A program made the position numbers and the translations under genes. The notes beneath the pieces were generated by a model. The model ran no database searches and was not told the origin of the DNA. It saw only the letters and a list, made by a program, of their open reading frames with translations. Shown here piece by piece: positions 11,041 through 18,440 of a stretch of 64,000 bases of DNA. The DNA lies in assembly GCF_001270495.1 (NCBI RefSeq), contig NZ_LGUR01000162.1, forward strand, positions 79,697-143,696, written 5' to 3'. The stretch is from Streptomyces viridochromogenes (lineage in GTDB: Bacteria; Actinomycetota; Actinomycetes; Streptomycetales; Streptomycetaceae). Within the stretch, counting starts at the first letter, position 1. Every line of letters begins with the position of its first letter.

Positions 11041-12378
11041 TTGACTTCCGACCTGCTCGCACCTCTCGACCTGGCGTTCTGGAACATCGAGTCCGCGGAA
11101 CACCCCATGCACCTGGGCGCGCTGGGCGTCTTCACCGCGCACTCGCCCACCGCCGGCGCCCACGCGGCCGACCTGCTCGCCGCGCGCGCCGCCGCTGTGC
11201 CAGGACTGCGGATGCGGATCCGGGACGCCTGGCAGCCGGTCGGCCTCCTCCAGCCGTTCTCGTTCGGCGGTGCCACCCGCGAGCCCGTCCCCGACTTCGA
11301 TCCGCTCGACCATGTGCGGCTGCATGCCCCGACCGCCGACTTCCAGGCGGTGGCGGGCCGGCTCATGGAGCGCCCGCTGGAGCGCGGCCGGCCGCCGTGG
11401 GAGGCTCATGTGCTGCCGGGGGAGGACGGCGTGTCGTTCGCCGTGCTCTTCAAGTTCCACCACGCCCTCGCCGACGGACTGCGGGCGCTGACCCTCGCCG
11501 CCGCCGTCCTGGACCCCATGGACATGCCGGCGCGCAAGCCTCGCCCCGAGGCGCCCCGGGGCGGCCGCCTTCCGGATGTGCGCAGCCTGCCGGGGCTGGT
11601 GCGGGGCGCCCTGTCCGACGTCGGCCGCGCCCTCGACATCGGCGCCTCCGTCGCCGTATCGACCCTGGGGATGCGCTCGTCGTCCGCGCTGACCGCCGAG
11701 CCGAGCGGCACCCGCCGCACCGCCGGAGTCGTCGTCGACATCGATGACGTGCACGTGGTCCGCAAGGCTGTCGGCGGCACCGTCAACGACGTCCTGATCG
11801 CCGTCGTCGCGGGTGCCCTGCGCCGCTGGCTCGACGAGCGCGGCGACGGCAGCGAGGGCGTCGCGCCGCGCGCCCTGATCCCCGTCTCCAAGCGTCGGCC
11901 CCGCACCGCGCACCCTCAGGGCAACCGGCTCTCGGGTTACCTGATACGGCTTCCGGTCGACGACCCCGATCCGCTGCGCCGCCTCGCCACGGTCCGTACG
12001 GCCATGGACCGCAACAAGAACGCCGGCCCCAACCGGGGCGCGGGCGCCGTCGCCCTGCTCGCCGACCACGTCCCGGCGCTCGGCCACCGGCTCGGCGGAC
12101 CGCTGGTCGGCCAGGCCGCCCGGCTCTGGTTCGACATCCTGGTCACCAGCGTGCCGCTGCCCGGTGTCGCCCTGAAGCTCGGCGGCCACCAGGTCACCGA
12201 GGTCTTCCCGTTCGCCCCGCTGGCCCGTGGCCAGTCCCTGGCGATCGCGATCTCGACGTACCGCGGGCGCGTCCACTACGGGCTCGTCGCCGACGCCGAG
12301 GCCGTACCGGATCTCGACGTGCTGGCCGCGGCCGTGACCGAGGAGGTGCGGTCCCTGATCGCCGCCTGCGCTCCCTGA
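11041..12378 (+). CDS. Wax ester synthase / diacylglycerol acyltransferase (WS/DGAT)
   Basis: A 445-residue bifunctional acyltransferase that joins acyl-CoA to diacylglycerol or fatty alcohol to make storage lipid. The catalytic motif HHxxxDG is present as HHALADG at residues 140-146, and the N-terminus LLAPLDLAFWNIESAEHPMHLG is characteristic. The C-terminal domain has GNRLSGYLIRLPV and VTSVPLPGVALKLGGH. The start is TTG 11041, after a GAGG-like site; it gives the family-typical N-terminus. The gene stands alone. Storage-lipid enzymes next to glycogen genes may be coincidence. Confidence 0.93.
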   Translation: MTSDLLAPLDLAFWNIESAEHPMHLGALGVFTAHSPTAGAHAADLLAARAAAVPGLRMRIRDAWQPVGLLQPFSFGGATREPVPDFDPLDHVRLHAPTADFQAVAGRLMERPLERGRPPWEAHVLPGEDGVSFAVLFKFHHALADGLRALTLAAAVLDPMDMPARKPRPEAPRGGRLPDVRSLPGLVRGALSDVGRALDIGASVAVSTLGMRSSSALTAEPSGTRRTAGVVVDIDDVHVVRKAVGGTVNDVLIAVVAGALRRWLDERGDGSEGVAPRALIPVSKRRPRTAHPQGNRLSGYLIRLPVDDPDPLRRLATVRTAMDRNKNAGPNRGAGAVALLADHVPALGHRLGGPLVGQAARLWFDILVTSVPLPGVALKLGGHQVTEVFPFAPLARGQSLAIAISTYRGRVHYGLVADAEAVPDLDVLAAAVTEEVRSLIAACAP

Positions 12379-12501
12379 GCCCCGCTTCTCCGGGATTCTT
12401 CGCCGGATTTTGGAGGAGTGGCCCGGCGCTCCGTAGAATTCCGCGTTCGAAAGCAGGCGCGGTCGGAGCGCCGCGCGGGTGATCAGGGAAGCGGCAGCGC
12501 G

Positions 12502-14019
12502 ATGACGGTGACAGAGGAAGGCCCGGCGGCCACGGACGAGGTCGTGCACGAGGCCGGTGACGAGGTCGTCTACGGCCCCGGCATCGACCCGGAGCGGCTG
12601 GCCGTCTGCCTCAGTGTGCTCGACGAGCTCGACAAGCTGGAGGTCGACCACCCCGACGCGATCGCCGTGCGCCGGGCCACCGCCGGCGTCTACCGCACCG
12701 TCAAGCAGCGCCGCCGCCAGGAGCGCCGGGCCGCCAAGACCGCGCACGACAAGGCGGTCACGGAGGCCACGGCGACCGGCTCCGCCCAGCGCATCGACGA
12801 CGAGACCGAGGGCCTCCTCCCGTCGTCGGCGACGGAGGAGGGCAGGATCGCGGGGATACTCCAGCGCCCGCGCTCCTGCTACACCTGCAAGACCCGGTAC
12901 GTGGAGGTCGACTACTTCTACCACCAGCTCTGTCCGGACTGCGCCCGTGTGAACCGCGAGCGGCGGGACGTCCGAGCCGACCTCACCGGCAAGCGCGCCC
13001 TGCTCACCGGCGGCCGCGCCAAGATCGGCATGTACATCGCGCTGCGGCTGCTGCGCGACGGCGCGCACACGACGATCACCACGCGCTTCCCGAAGGACGC
13101 CATCCGCCGCTTCAAGGCGATGGACGACTCCGGCGACTGGATGCACCGCCTGGAGGTCGTCGGCATCGACCTGCGCGACCCGGCCCAGGCCGTGGCCCTC
13201 GCCGACCAGGTCGCCGAGGCGGGCCCGCTCGACATCCTCGTCAACAACGCGACGCAGACCGTACGCCGGCTGCCCTCCGCCTACGCCGCCCTGGTCGACG
13301 GCGAGAGCGCCCCGCTGCCCGCCGGTGAGCTCCCCGCCCACCACGTCATCGGCGCCTTCGGCTCCGGCGCGGTCGACGGCCTCGCCGCGCTGCCCCTCGG
13401 CACCAGCGGCCTCGACGCCCAGAAGGTCGCCGACCTCGCCCTGGTCGCGGGCAACGCGAGCGTCGCCCGGCACCTCGACGGCACGGCGATCGACGCGGGT
13501 GGTCTCGTCCCCGACGTCGTCGACAGCAACACCTGGGTGCAGACCATCGAGCAGATCTCCCCGGTGGAGCTCCTGGAGACCCAGCTGTGCAACTACACGG
13601 CGCCGTTCATCCTGATCAGCAAGTTGCGGCCGGCGATGGCCGAGGCCGCGAAGAAGGCGACGAGCGGGCGCGCGTACGTCGTGAACGTCTCCGCGATGGA
13701 GGGCGTCTTCGGGCGGGGCTACAAGGGTGCGGGCCATCCGAACACGAATGCCGCCAAGGCCGCGATGAACATGGTCACGCGGACCAGCGCGCAGGAGATG
13801 TTCCAGAGCGACGGCATCCTGATGACGTCCGTCGACACCGGCTGGATCACGGACGAGCGGCCTCACTTCGACAAGCTGCGGCTCGCGGAGGAGGGGTTCC
13901 ACGCGCCGCTGGATCTGGTGGACGGGGCGGCTCGGGTGTACGACCCGATCGTGCGCGGTGAGGCGGGCGAGGATCTGTACGGGGTGTTCCTGAAGGATTA
14001 CGCGCCGGGTAAGTGGTAG
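12502..14019 (+). CDS. SDR-family dehydrogenase with N-terminal zinc ribbon
   Basis: A 505-residue protein in two parts. Residues 1-155 hold a charged helical stretch and a four-cysteine cluster (C126, C129, C144, C147: CYTCKTRYVEVDY..CPDC) resembling a zinc ribbon. Residues 156-505 form a short-chain dehydrogenase with the cofactor loop TGGRAKIGMYIA, LVNNAT, and an active-site tract VNVSAMEG..FGRGYKGAGHPNTNAAKAAM in which the usual Tyr-x-x-x-Lys is not obvious (Asn-x-x-x-Lys lies in its place). About 65 residues are inserted after LVNNAT. ATG 12502 has a GGGAAG site upstream. The substrate is unknown. Confidence 0.85.
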   Translation: MTVTEEGPAATDEVVHEAGDEVVYGPGIDPERLAVCLSVLDELDKLEVDHPDAIAVRRATAGVYRTVKQRRRQERRAAKTAHDKAVTEATATGSAQRIDDETEGLLPSSATEEGRIAGILQRPRSCYTCKTRYVEVDYFYHQLCPDCARVNRERRDVRADLTGKRALLTGGRAKIGMYIALRLLRDGAHTTITTRFPKDAIRRFKAMDDSGDWMHRLEVVGIDLRDPAQAVALADQVAEAGPLDILVNNATQTVRRLPSAYAALVDGESAPLPAGELPAHHVIGAFGSGAVDGLAALPLGTSGLDAQKVADLALVAGNASVARHLDGTAIDAGGLVPDVVDSNTWVQTIEQISPVELLETQLCNYTAPFILISKLRPAMAEAAKKATSGRAYVVNVSAMEGVFGRGYKGAGHPNTNAAKAAMNMVTRTSAQEMFQSDGILMTSVDTGWITDERPHFDKLRLAEEGFHAPLDLVDGAARVYDPIVRGEAGEDLYGVFLKDYAPGKW

Positions 14020-14069
14020 GCCCCTACCGGGGTGGGGTGATCAGGTCGGTGGGAGGGCGCGGGATGTTG

Positions 14070-14116
14070 GGGGCTGGTCGCGCCCACGCGGCGGAGCCGC
14101 ATATCGATACAGCCCC
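14070..14116. repeat. GC-rich extragenic palindrome, likely bidirectional terminator
   Basis: GGGGCTG (14070-14076) pairs with CAGCCCC (14110-14116), and an inner stem GCGGC-GGA-GCCGC lies at 14088-14100. Sequences of this style recur between Streptomyces genes, from general knowledge of the genus. Here it sits between two convergent SDR genes. Confidence 0.65.
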
Positions 14117-14122
14117 GCGCCC

Positions 14123-14923
14123 CTAGGTCGGTCGGCGTGCCCGTAGGTGTTCATGCACCGTGTAGGCCTGGGAAGCGTGTGCACCCCGCACCCGCGTCCC
14201 CCCGTCCACCAGCAGATCCGCCCCCGTCACCCACTCCGCGGCGTCCGACGCCAGCCATACCGCCGCCCGCGCCACGTCGTCCGGCTCCCCGATCCGACCC
14301 AGCGGCAGCCCCGCCGCCACCTCCTCCTCACTCCGTTCCCATACGAACCGTGCCATCTCCGTGCGGACCAGCCCGGGGGAGACGGAATTGACCCGTACCT
14401 TCGGGGCCAGTTCCCCCGCCAGCTGCCGGGTCAGGTGGAGGAGTGCCGCCTTGCTGGTGCCGTAGGCGCCGATGTGAGGGCCGACGTGGGCGGCGCCCTC
14501 GGTGCAGACGTTGATCACCGCGCCGCCGTGTTCGCGCATCCAGGACCGCCAGGCGCACTGGACGAGCCGCAGCGGGGCCTCGACGTTCACGGTGAAGGCA
14601 TCGCGCCACGCCACGGGGTCGACGTCCATGAGCGGGCCGTAGGGCAGGTTCGTCGCCGCGTTGTTCACGACCACGTCGATCCGGCCGAACTCGCGCAAGG
14701 TCAGGTCCACGATCGCCCGCAGATGATCCGGGTCGGCCACGCTGCCGGCCGCCCCGACCCCGCGCAGCTCGGCAGCCGTGCGCCGCACCTCGTCGGCGTC
14801 CCGCGCGGTCACGCACACGAGGGCACCGGCCTGCGCCAGGTGCTCGGCGACCGCTCGGCCGATGCCGCGCGTACCGCCCGTGACGACGGCGGCCCTGCCC
14901 CGGAGCGCGTACGACGACGTCAT
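14123..14923 (-). CDS. Short-chain dehydrogenase/reductase
   Basis: A 266-residue classical SDR with TGGTRGIG as the NAD(P) loop (residues 16-23), NNAATN at 87-92, active-site Tyr-x-x-x-Lys as YGTSK, and SPGLVRTEM. Substrate not predictable. The gene lies 25 bases downstream of the HD-domain gene on the same strand, so both are probably one transcript. Confidence 0.9.
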   Translation of the reverse strand: MTSSYALRGRAAVVTGGTRGIGRAVAEHLAQAGALVCVTARDADEVRRTAAELRGVGAAGSVADPDHLRAIVDLTLREFGRIDVVVNNAATNLPYGPLMDVDPVAWRDAFTVNVEAPLRLVQCAWRSWMREHGGAVINVCTEGAAHVGPHIGAYGTSKAALLHLTRQLAGELAPKVRVNSVSPGLVRTEMARFVWERSEEEVAAGLPLGRIGEPDDVARAAVWLASDAAEWVTGADLLVDGGTRVRGAHASQAYTVHEHLRARRPT

Positions 14924-14948
14924 CGCCGTACCGTCTCATGACGGGCCG

Positions 14949-15344
14949 TCAGTCAACAGCCCCGAGACGCGAGTTCCGTGCCGCCACCAGTTCCAGGACC
15001 GTGCGCCAGTCCTCCAGGACCCCGGCGTCGAATCCGGTGGCCCGGCTCTCCTCGATCGCGAGGCGCAGGCGCAGCGCGTCCTCGTCGGTGCCGGGGTCGC
15101 GGCGGCGCACGAGGCGGTGGACGCGTTCGCCGAGCAGCGGCCGTACGGCTTCGGCCGCGTGCTCGGTGCGGCGGATGTCGTCGCCGGGGCACAGCAGCTG
15201 CCCGATGTCGTGCACCAGGCCCGCCACTTGGAGTTCCTTGTCGGCGGGGCGGCTGCGGCGCAGCAGCGCGGCGGTCCGTAGCGCTGCCGCGTGCGGGCAG
15301 GCGTACAGCAGATCCATCAGCTCTTCGACACTGCGCAGCTCCAT
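14949..15344 (-). CDS. HD-domain protein
   Basis: A 131-residue small protein with the metal-binding pair His45-Asp46 in GLVHDIGQLL, a preceding His in ACPHAAALRTAALLRR, and a helical C-terminus. This size and motif set resembles small HD phosphohydrolases/oxygenases such as those linked to phosphonate breakdown, but no phosphonate genes are near. It is the first gene of a probable pair with the downstream SDR. Confidence 0.75.
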   Translation of the reverse strand: MELRSVEELMDLLYACPHAAALRTAALLRRSRPADKELQVAGLVHDIGQLLCPGDDIRRTEHAAEAVRPLLGERVHRLVRRRDPGTDEDALRLRLAIEESRATGFDAGVLEDWRTVLELVAARNSRLGAVD

Positions 15345-15666
15345 GCGTCAGTCCTCCCGCCGGACAAGCCGTTGCCGTCTGTCAGCAGATCATGGCCGCC
15401 TTGCGAATCGGCCAACGGGACTTGAACTGCGCGGCGTGCCCGTGTCCTGCGCCGGGCGCGGGGCGGCTGTTGAGCTGAACGAGTGACGAGTAAATGCCGT
15501 AATTCATAGTAAAGAAGGGCATGTGAGGCAGGTGAAAACCGGTCGACTCCGGATAGTTACACCTTGTTTGCAGCCCCATCGAGCGGGTACCCGCTCATTT
15601 GGTTAATCTGTAGCGGACGGACAGCACTACAGGGTCCCAACCCACACCCATGGTCCGTCCCGGGAC
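15345..15666. other. intergenic region with no clear gene
   Basis: About 320 bases between the HD gene, which reads leftward, and two tiny rightward ORFs. It is richer in A/T around 15480-15610 than its surroundings, as expected for promoters. I see no hairpin or RNA gene that I can support. Confidence 0.4.
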
Positions 15667-15822
15667 ATGCCGGTGCACAACGGCCTGCTCTCCGACCAGT
15701 ACACCGGCGCCACCGCGTCCGAGCCGACTTTGAGTAAGACCCGAGCGGGCGTCAGGTACCGGACCGCAGACTGGACCGGCCCCGCCCCGAGGGTGATCCG
15801 ACACATAAGGAGTGCGCGGTGA
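15667..15822 (+). CDS. Possible 51-residue ORF coupled to the next small gene
   Basis: ATG 15667 opens a 51-codon frame (MPVHNGLLSDQYTGATASEP at the N-terminus, ending IRHIRSAR). Third positions of the first 20 codons are all G or C, as in genes here, and its TGA overlaps the GTG of the next small gene by the GTGA coupling pattern. I recognise no family, and no good ribosome site precedes it. It may instead be leader sequence. Confidence 0.3.
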   Translation: MPVHNGLLSDQYTGATASEPTLSKTRAGVRYRTADWTGPAPRVIRHIRSAR

Positions 15823-15992
15823 CACCTGAGAAGACGAATCGCGAGCAGCGCCCCAAGGAACGCACGGAGCGCGCGGGCCGCCGGTCCAAGGAGATCGGCA
15901 GTCTCGATGTGTGGGCCAGGTCCGCCCCCATCCGCCTGGCCGGCTACGAGGACGACCTCGCCGAGCCCCACATCCTGCCCAGCGTCGACTGA
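15819..15992 (+). CDS. Small conserved-looking protein of 57 residues, function unknown
   Basis: GTG 15819 is preceded by AAGGAG at a spacing of 6, one of the best ribosome sites in the window. The protein has a basic, charged N-terminal half (TPEKTNREQRPKERTERAG) and a distinct C-terminal half (SLDVWARSAPIRLAGYEDD..EPHILPSVD). Codon third positions are strongly G/C. I do not recognise the family. The hydrophilic leader plus compact tail recalls a regulatory peptide or a peptide precursor, but no modifying enzyme is adjacent. Confidence 0.6.
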   Translation: MTPEKTNREQRPKERTERAGRRSKEIGSLDVWARSAPIRLAGYEDDLAEPHILPSVD

Positions 15993-16031
15993 CGGGCCGA
16001 CCGACGGGGCAGACCCTTCGCGATCGCCGAA

Positions 16032-16062
16032 AGCATGGGCGTGCGAGACTCGCGCCCATGCT
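16032..16062 (+). promoter_or_regulatory. strong inverted repeat covering a start codon
   Basis: AGCATGGGCG (16032-16041) and CGCCCATGCT (16053-16062) are perfect 10-bp inverted arms around an 11-base spacer. The right arm contains the ATG (16058) of the acetyltransferase gene, and no ribosome site is visible before it. In RNA this would fold over the start; in DNA it could be an operator. Confidence 0.6.
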
Positions 16063-16540
16063 GATCAGAGAAGCCGCGGCCGACGACTGGCCGCGGATTT
16101 GGCCTTTCTGGCACCGGATCGTCTCCGCCGGCGAGACCTACGCATGGGATCCGGACACCTCCGAGGACGCCGCCCGGGCGTTGTGGATGAACCCGGCCAA
16201 ACGCGTCTACGTCGTCGAGGACGACGCCGGAAGGGTCGTCGCCTCCGCCTACGTCACCCCCAACTACGGCGGCCCCGCCGCCCGTATCGCCAACGCCGGA
16301 TTCATGGTCGACCCCGACCACGGAGGGCGCGGCATCGGCCGTGCCCTCGCCGAGCACCTGCTGGCCGCGGCCAAGGCCGACGGCTACCGGGGCATGGTCT
16401 TCAACGCGGTCGTCGAGACCAACCCGGCCGTCGGACTGTGGACCTCCCTCGGCTTCACGATTCTCGGCACGGTCCCGGACGCGTACGACCATCCCCGGCA
16501 CGGGCGCGTGGGTCTGCACATCATGTACCGGGCACTCTAG
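16058..16540 (+). CDS. GNAT-family N-acetyltransferase
   Basis: A 160-residue single GNAT domain: MLIREAAADDWPRIWPFWHRIV at the N-terminus, VDPDHGGRGIGRALAEHLLAAA as the acetyl-CoA loop, and VVETNPAVGLWTSLGFTILGTVPDAY at the C-terminus, as in phosphinothricin-acetyltransferase-like members. The acceptor is unknown. Its ATG lies inside the right arm of a 10-bp inverted repeat and has no clear ribosome site. Confidence 0.88.
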   Translation: MLIREAAADDWPRIWPFWHRIVSAGETYAWDPDTSEDAARALWMNPAKRVYVVEDDAGRVVASAYVTPNYGGPAARIANAGFMVDPDHGGRGIGRALAEHLLAAAKADGYRGMVFNAVVETNPAVGLWTSLGFTILGTVPDAYDHPRHGRVGLHIMYRAL

Positions 16541-16589
16541 CCGGTTCGACTTCGGATTTAGCTGCCTCCCTTTACACCCTCCGTGTTTG

Positions 16590-16604
16590 CCTAAGTGGTT
16601 TAGG
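16590..16604. promoter_or_regulatory. possible TetR operator
   Basis: CCTAA-GTGGT-TTAGG is an inverted repeat 38 bases before the TetR GTG. TetR regulators commonly bind such palindromes in their own promoters, so autoregulation is a fair inference. Confidence 0.45.
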
Positions 16605-16641
16605 TGGATGCATAATCGCTTCTGGCGAACGGAGGACTACT

Positions 16642-17220
16642 GTGGCGCGCGTAGGACTGACCACGGAACGCCTGGTCCGGGCAGGTGCGGAGCTGGCCGA
16701 CGAGGTCGGCTTCGAGCAGGTGACCGTGTCGGAGCTCGCCCGGCGGTTCGAGGTCAAGGTCGCGAGCCTGTACTCGCATGTGAAGAGCTCGCAGGACCTC
16801 AAGACGCGGATCGCCCTGTTCGCACTGGAGGAGCTGGCCGACCGGGCCGCCGACGCCATCGCGGGGCGGGCCGGCAAGGACGCCCTGGTCGCCTTCGCCG
16901 ACGTCTACCGTGACTACGGCCGCGAGCACCCCGGCCGGGCCGCCGCCGCGCGGATGCGGCTCGACCCCGAGACGGCCGCCGCCAGTGCGGGCGTCCGGCA
17001 CGCGCAGATGACCCGGGCGATCCTGCGCGGCTACGACCTGACGGAGCCGGACGCGACCCACGCCGTGCGGCTGCTGGGCAGCGTCTTTCACGGCTACGCC
17101 AGCCTGGAGGTGGCGGGCGGCTTCAGCCACAGCGCCCCCGACTCCCAGGAGACCTGGACCCGGATCCTCGACGCCCTCGACGCCCTGCTGCGCAACTGGC
17201 CCAGTGAGCCCACCCTTTGA
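16642..17220 (+). CDS. TetR/AcrR-family regulator (WHG-domain type)
   Basis: A 192-residue repressor. The N-terminal helix-turn-helix is VRAGAELADEVGFEQVTVSELARRFEVKVASLYSHVKSSQDL; the C-terminal ligand domain contains VFHGYASLEVAGGF, typical of the TetR_C WHG group. GTG 16642 follows GGAGG by 6 bases. A palindrome lies in its promoter. The esterase gene begins 23 bases downstream and is the likely co-transcribed target. Confidence 0.9.
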   Translation: MARVGLTTERLVRAGAELADEVGFEQVTVSELARRFEVKVASLYSHVKSSQDLKTRIALFALEELADRAADAIAGRAGKDALVAFADVYRDYGREHPGRAAAARMRLDPETAAASAGVRHAQMTRAILRGYDLTEPDATHAVRLLGSVFHGYASLEVAGGFSHSAPDSQETWTRILDALDALLRNWPSEPTL

Positions 17221-17243
17221 CGACAGGCTGAGGACACGGACAC

Positions 17244-18440
17244 ATGGACACCGAGCACGAGTGGATCACCACTCCCGTCACCGCCGGCCTCCTGCGCGGC
17301 GCCCTCGACATCGAGCAGAGCGAGCACGGAGTGCTGCCGCACCGGCTGCCCGCCCGGGCCCGCGCCCAGAACACCGACGGGCAGCTGGCCATGGCCGAGT
17401 CGCAGCCCTCCGGGGTGCGGCTGGTCTTCCGTACCCGGGCCACCGCCGTCGAGCTCGACGCACTGCGCACCAAGCGCGCCTATGTCGGCGCGCCGCCCCG
17501 CCCCGACGGCGTGTACGACCTGATCGTCGACGGTCGCCGCGCGGGGCAGGGCAGCGTGACCGGTGGCAATGTGGTGACCGTGGACATGACCGCCGGGACC
17601 GCCGAGCAGCGGCCCGGCCCGGCGGGCACCGTCCGTTTCACCGGGCTGCCCGACGGCGACAAGGACGTCGAGATCTGGCTGCCGCACAACGAGACGACCG
17701 AACTGATCGCCCTGCGCACCGACGCCCCCGTCGAGCCCGCGCGGGATCCGGGCCGCAGGGTATGGCTGCACCACGGCAGTTCGATCAGCCACGGATCCGA
17801 CGCCGCGAGTCCCACCGGCATCTGGCCCGCGCTCGCCGCCTGGCTCGGTGGCGTGGAGCTGATCAACCTGGGCCTGGCCGGGAGCGCCCTGCTCGACCCG
17901 TTCACCGCCCGTGCCCTGCGCGACACCCCCGCCGACCTGATCAGCGTCAAGATCGGCATCAACCTGGTCAACGCGGACCTGATGCGGCTGCGCGCCTTCG
18001 GTCCCGCGGTCCACGGCTTCCTCGACACCATCCGCGAAGGCCACCCGACGACACCGCTGCTGGTCGTGTCGCCCATCCTGTGCCCGATACACGAGGACAC
18101 GCCCGGACCCTGCGCGCCCGACTTCAGCGGCATGAGCGCCGGACGACTGCGGTTCGTCGCCATGGGCGACCCCGCTGAACGCGCGAGCGGCAAGCTGACC
18201 CTGGGCGTCATCCGCGACGAGCTGTCCCGGATCGTGAAGCAGCGGGCGGCCGACGACCCGAACCTGCACTACCTCGACGGCCGCGAACTCTACGGCGAGA
18301 CCGACTCCGCCGAACTGCCCCTGCCCGACAACCTCCACCCCGACGCCGCCACCCACCGCCGCATCGGCGAGCGCTTCGCCCGTTTGGCGTTCACCGAGGA
18401 CGGGCCCTTCGCGGACGGGCCCAGCGCGACGACGGCCTAG
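17244..18440 (+). CDS. SGNH/GDSL-family hydrolase
   Basis: A 398-residue two-domain protein. Residues 1-165 form a beta-rich N-terminal domain of the kind found in carbohydrate-ester SGNH enzymes. Residues 170-390 form the SGNH domain, with the nucleophile block WLHHGSSISHG, the oxyanion Gly in INLGLAGSA, Asn in SVKIGINLVN, and the late Asp-x-x-His as DNLHPD. It has no signal peptide, so it acts in the cytoplasm. It follows the TetR gene in a probable operon and overlaps the convergent amidase gene by 4 bases. Confidence 0.88.
   Translation: MDTEHEWITTPVTAGLLRGALDIEQSEHGVLPHRLPARARAQNTDGQLAMAESQPSGVRLVFRTRATAVELDALRTKRAYVGAPPRPDGVYDLIVDGRRAGQGSVTGGNVVTVDMTAGTAEQRPGPAGTVRFTGLPDGDKDVEIWLPHNETTELIALRTDAPVEPARDPGRRVWLHHGSSISHGSDAASPTGIWPALAAWLGGVELINLGLAGSALLDPFTARALRDTPADLISVKIGINLVNADLMRLRAFGPAVHGFLDTIREGHPTTPLLVVSPILCPIHEDTPGPCAPDFSGMSAGRLRFVAMGDPAERASGKLTLGVIRDELSRIVKQRAADDPNLHYLDGRELYGETDSAELPLPDNLHPDAATHRRIGERFARLAFTEDGPFADGPSATTA

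Noticed and set aside
7286..13902. Two antisense frames of about 1000 codons over glgA-glgC and over the WS/DGAT and zinc-ribbon SDR genes
   Set aside because: They are shadows of confident forward genes, with no motifs and improbable composition.
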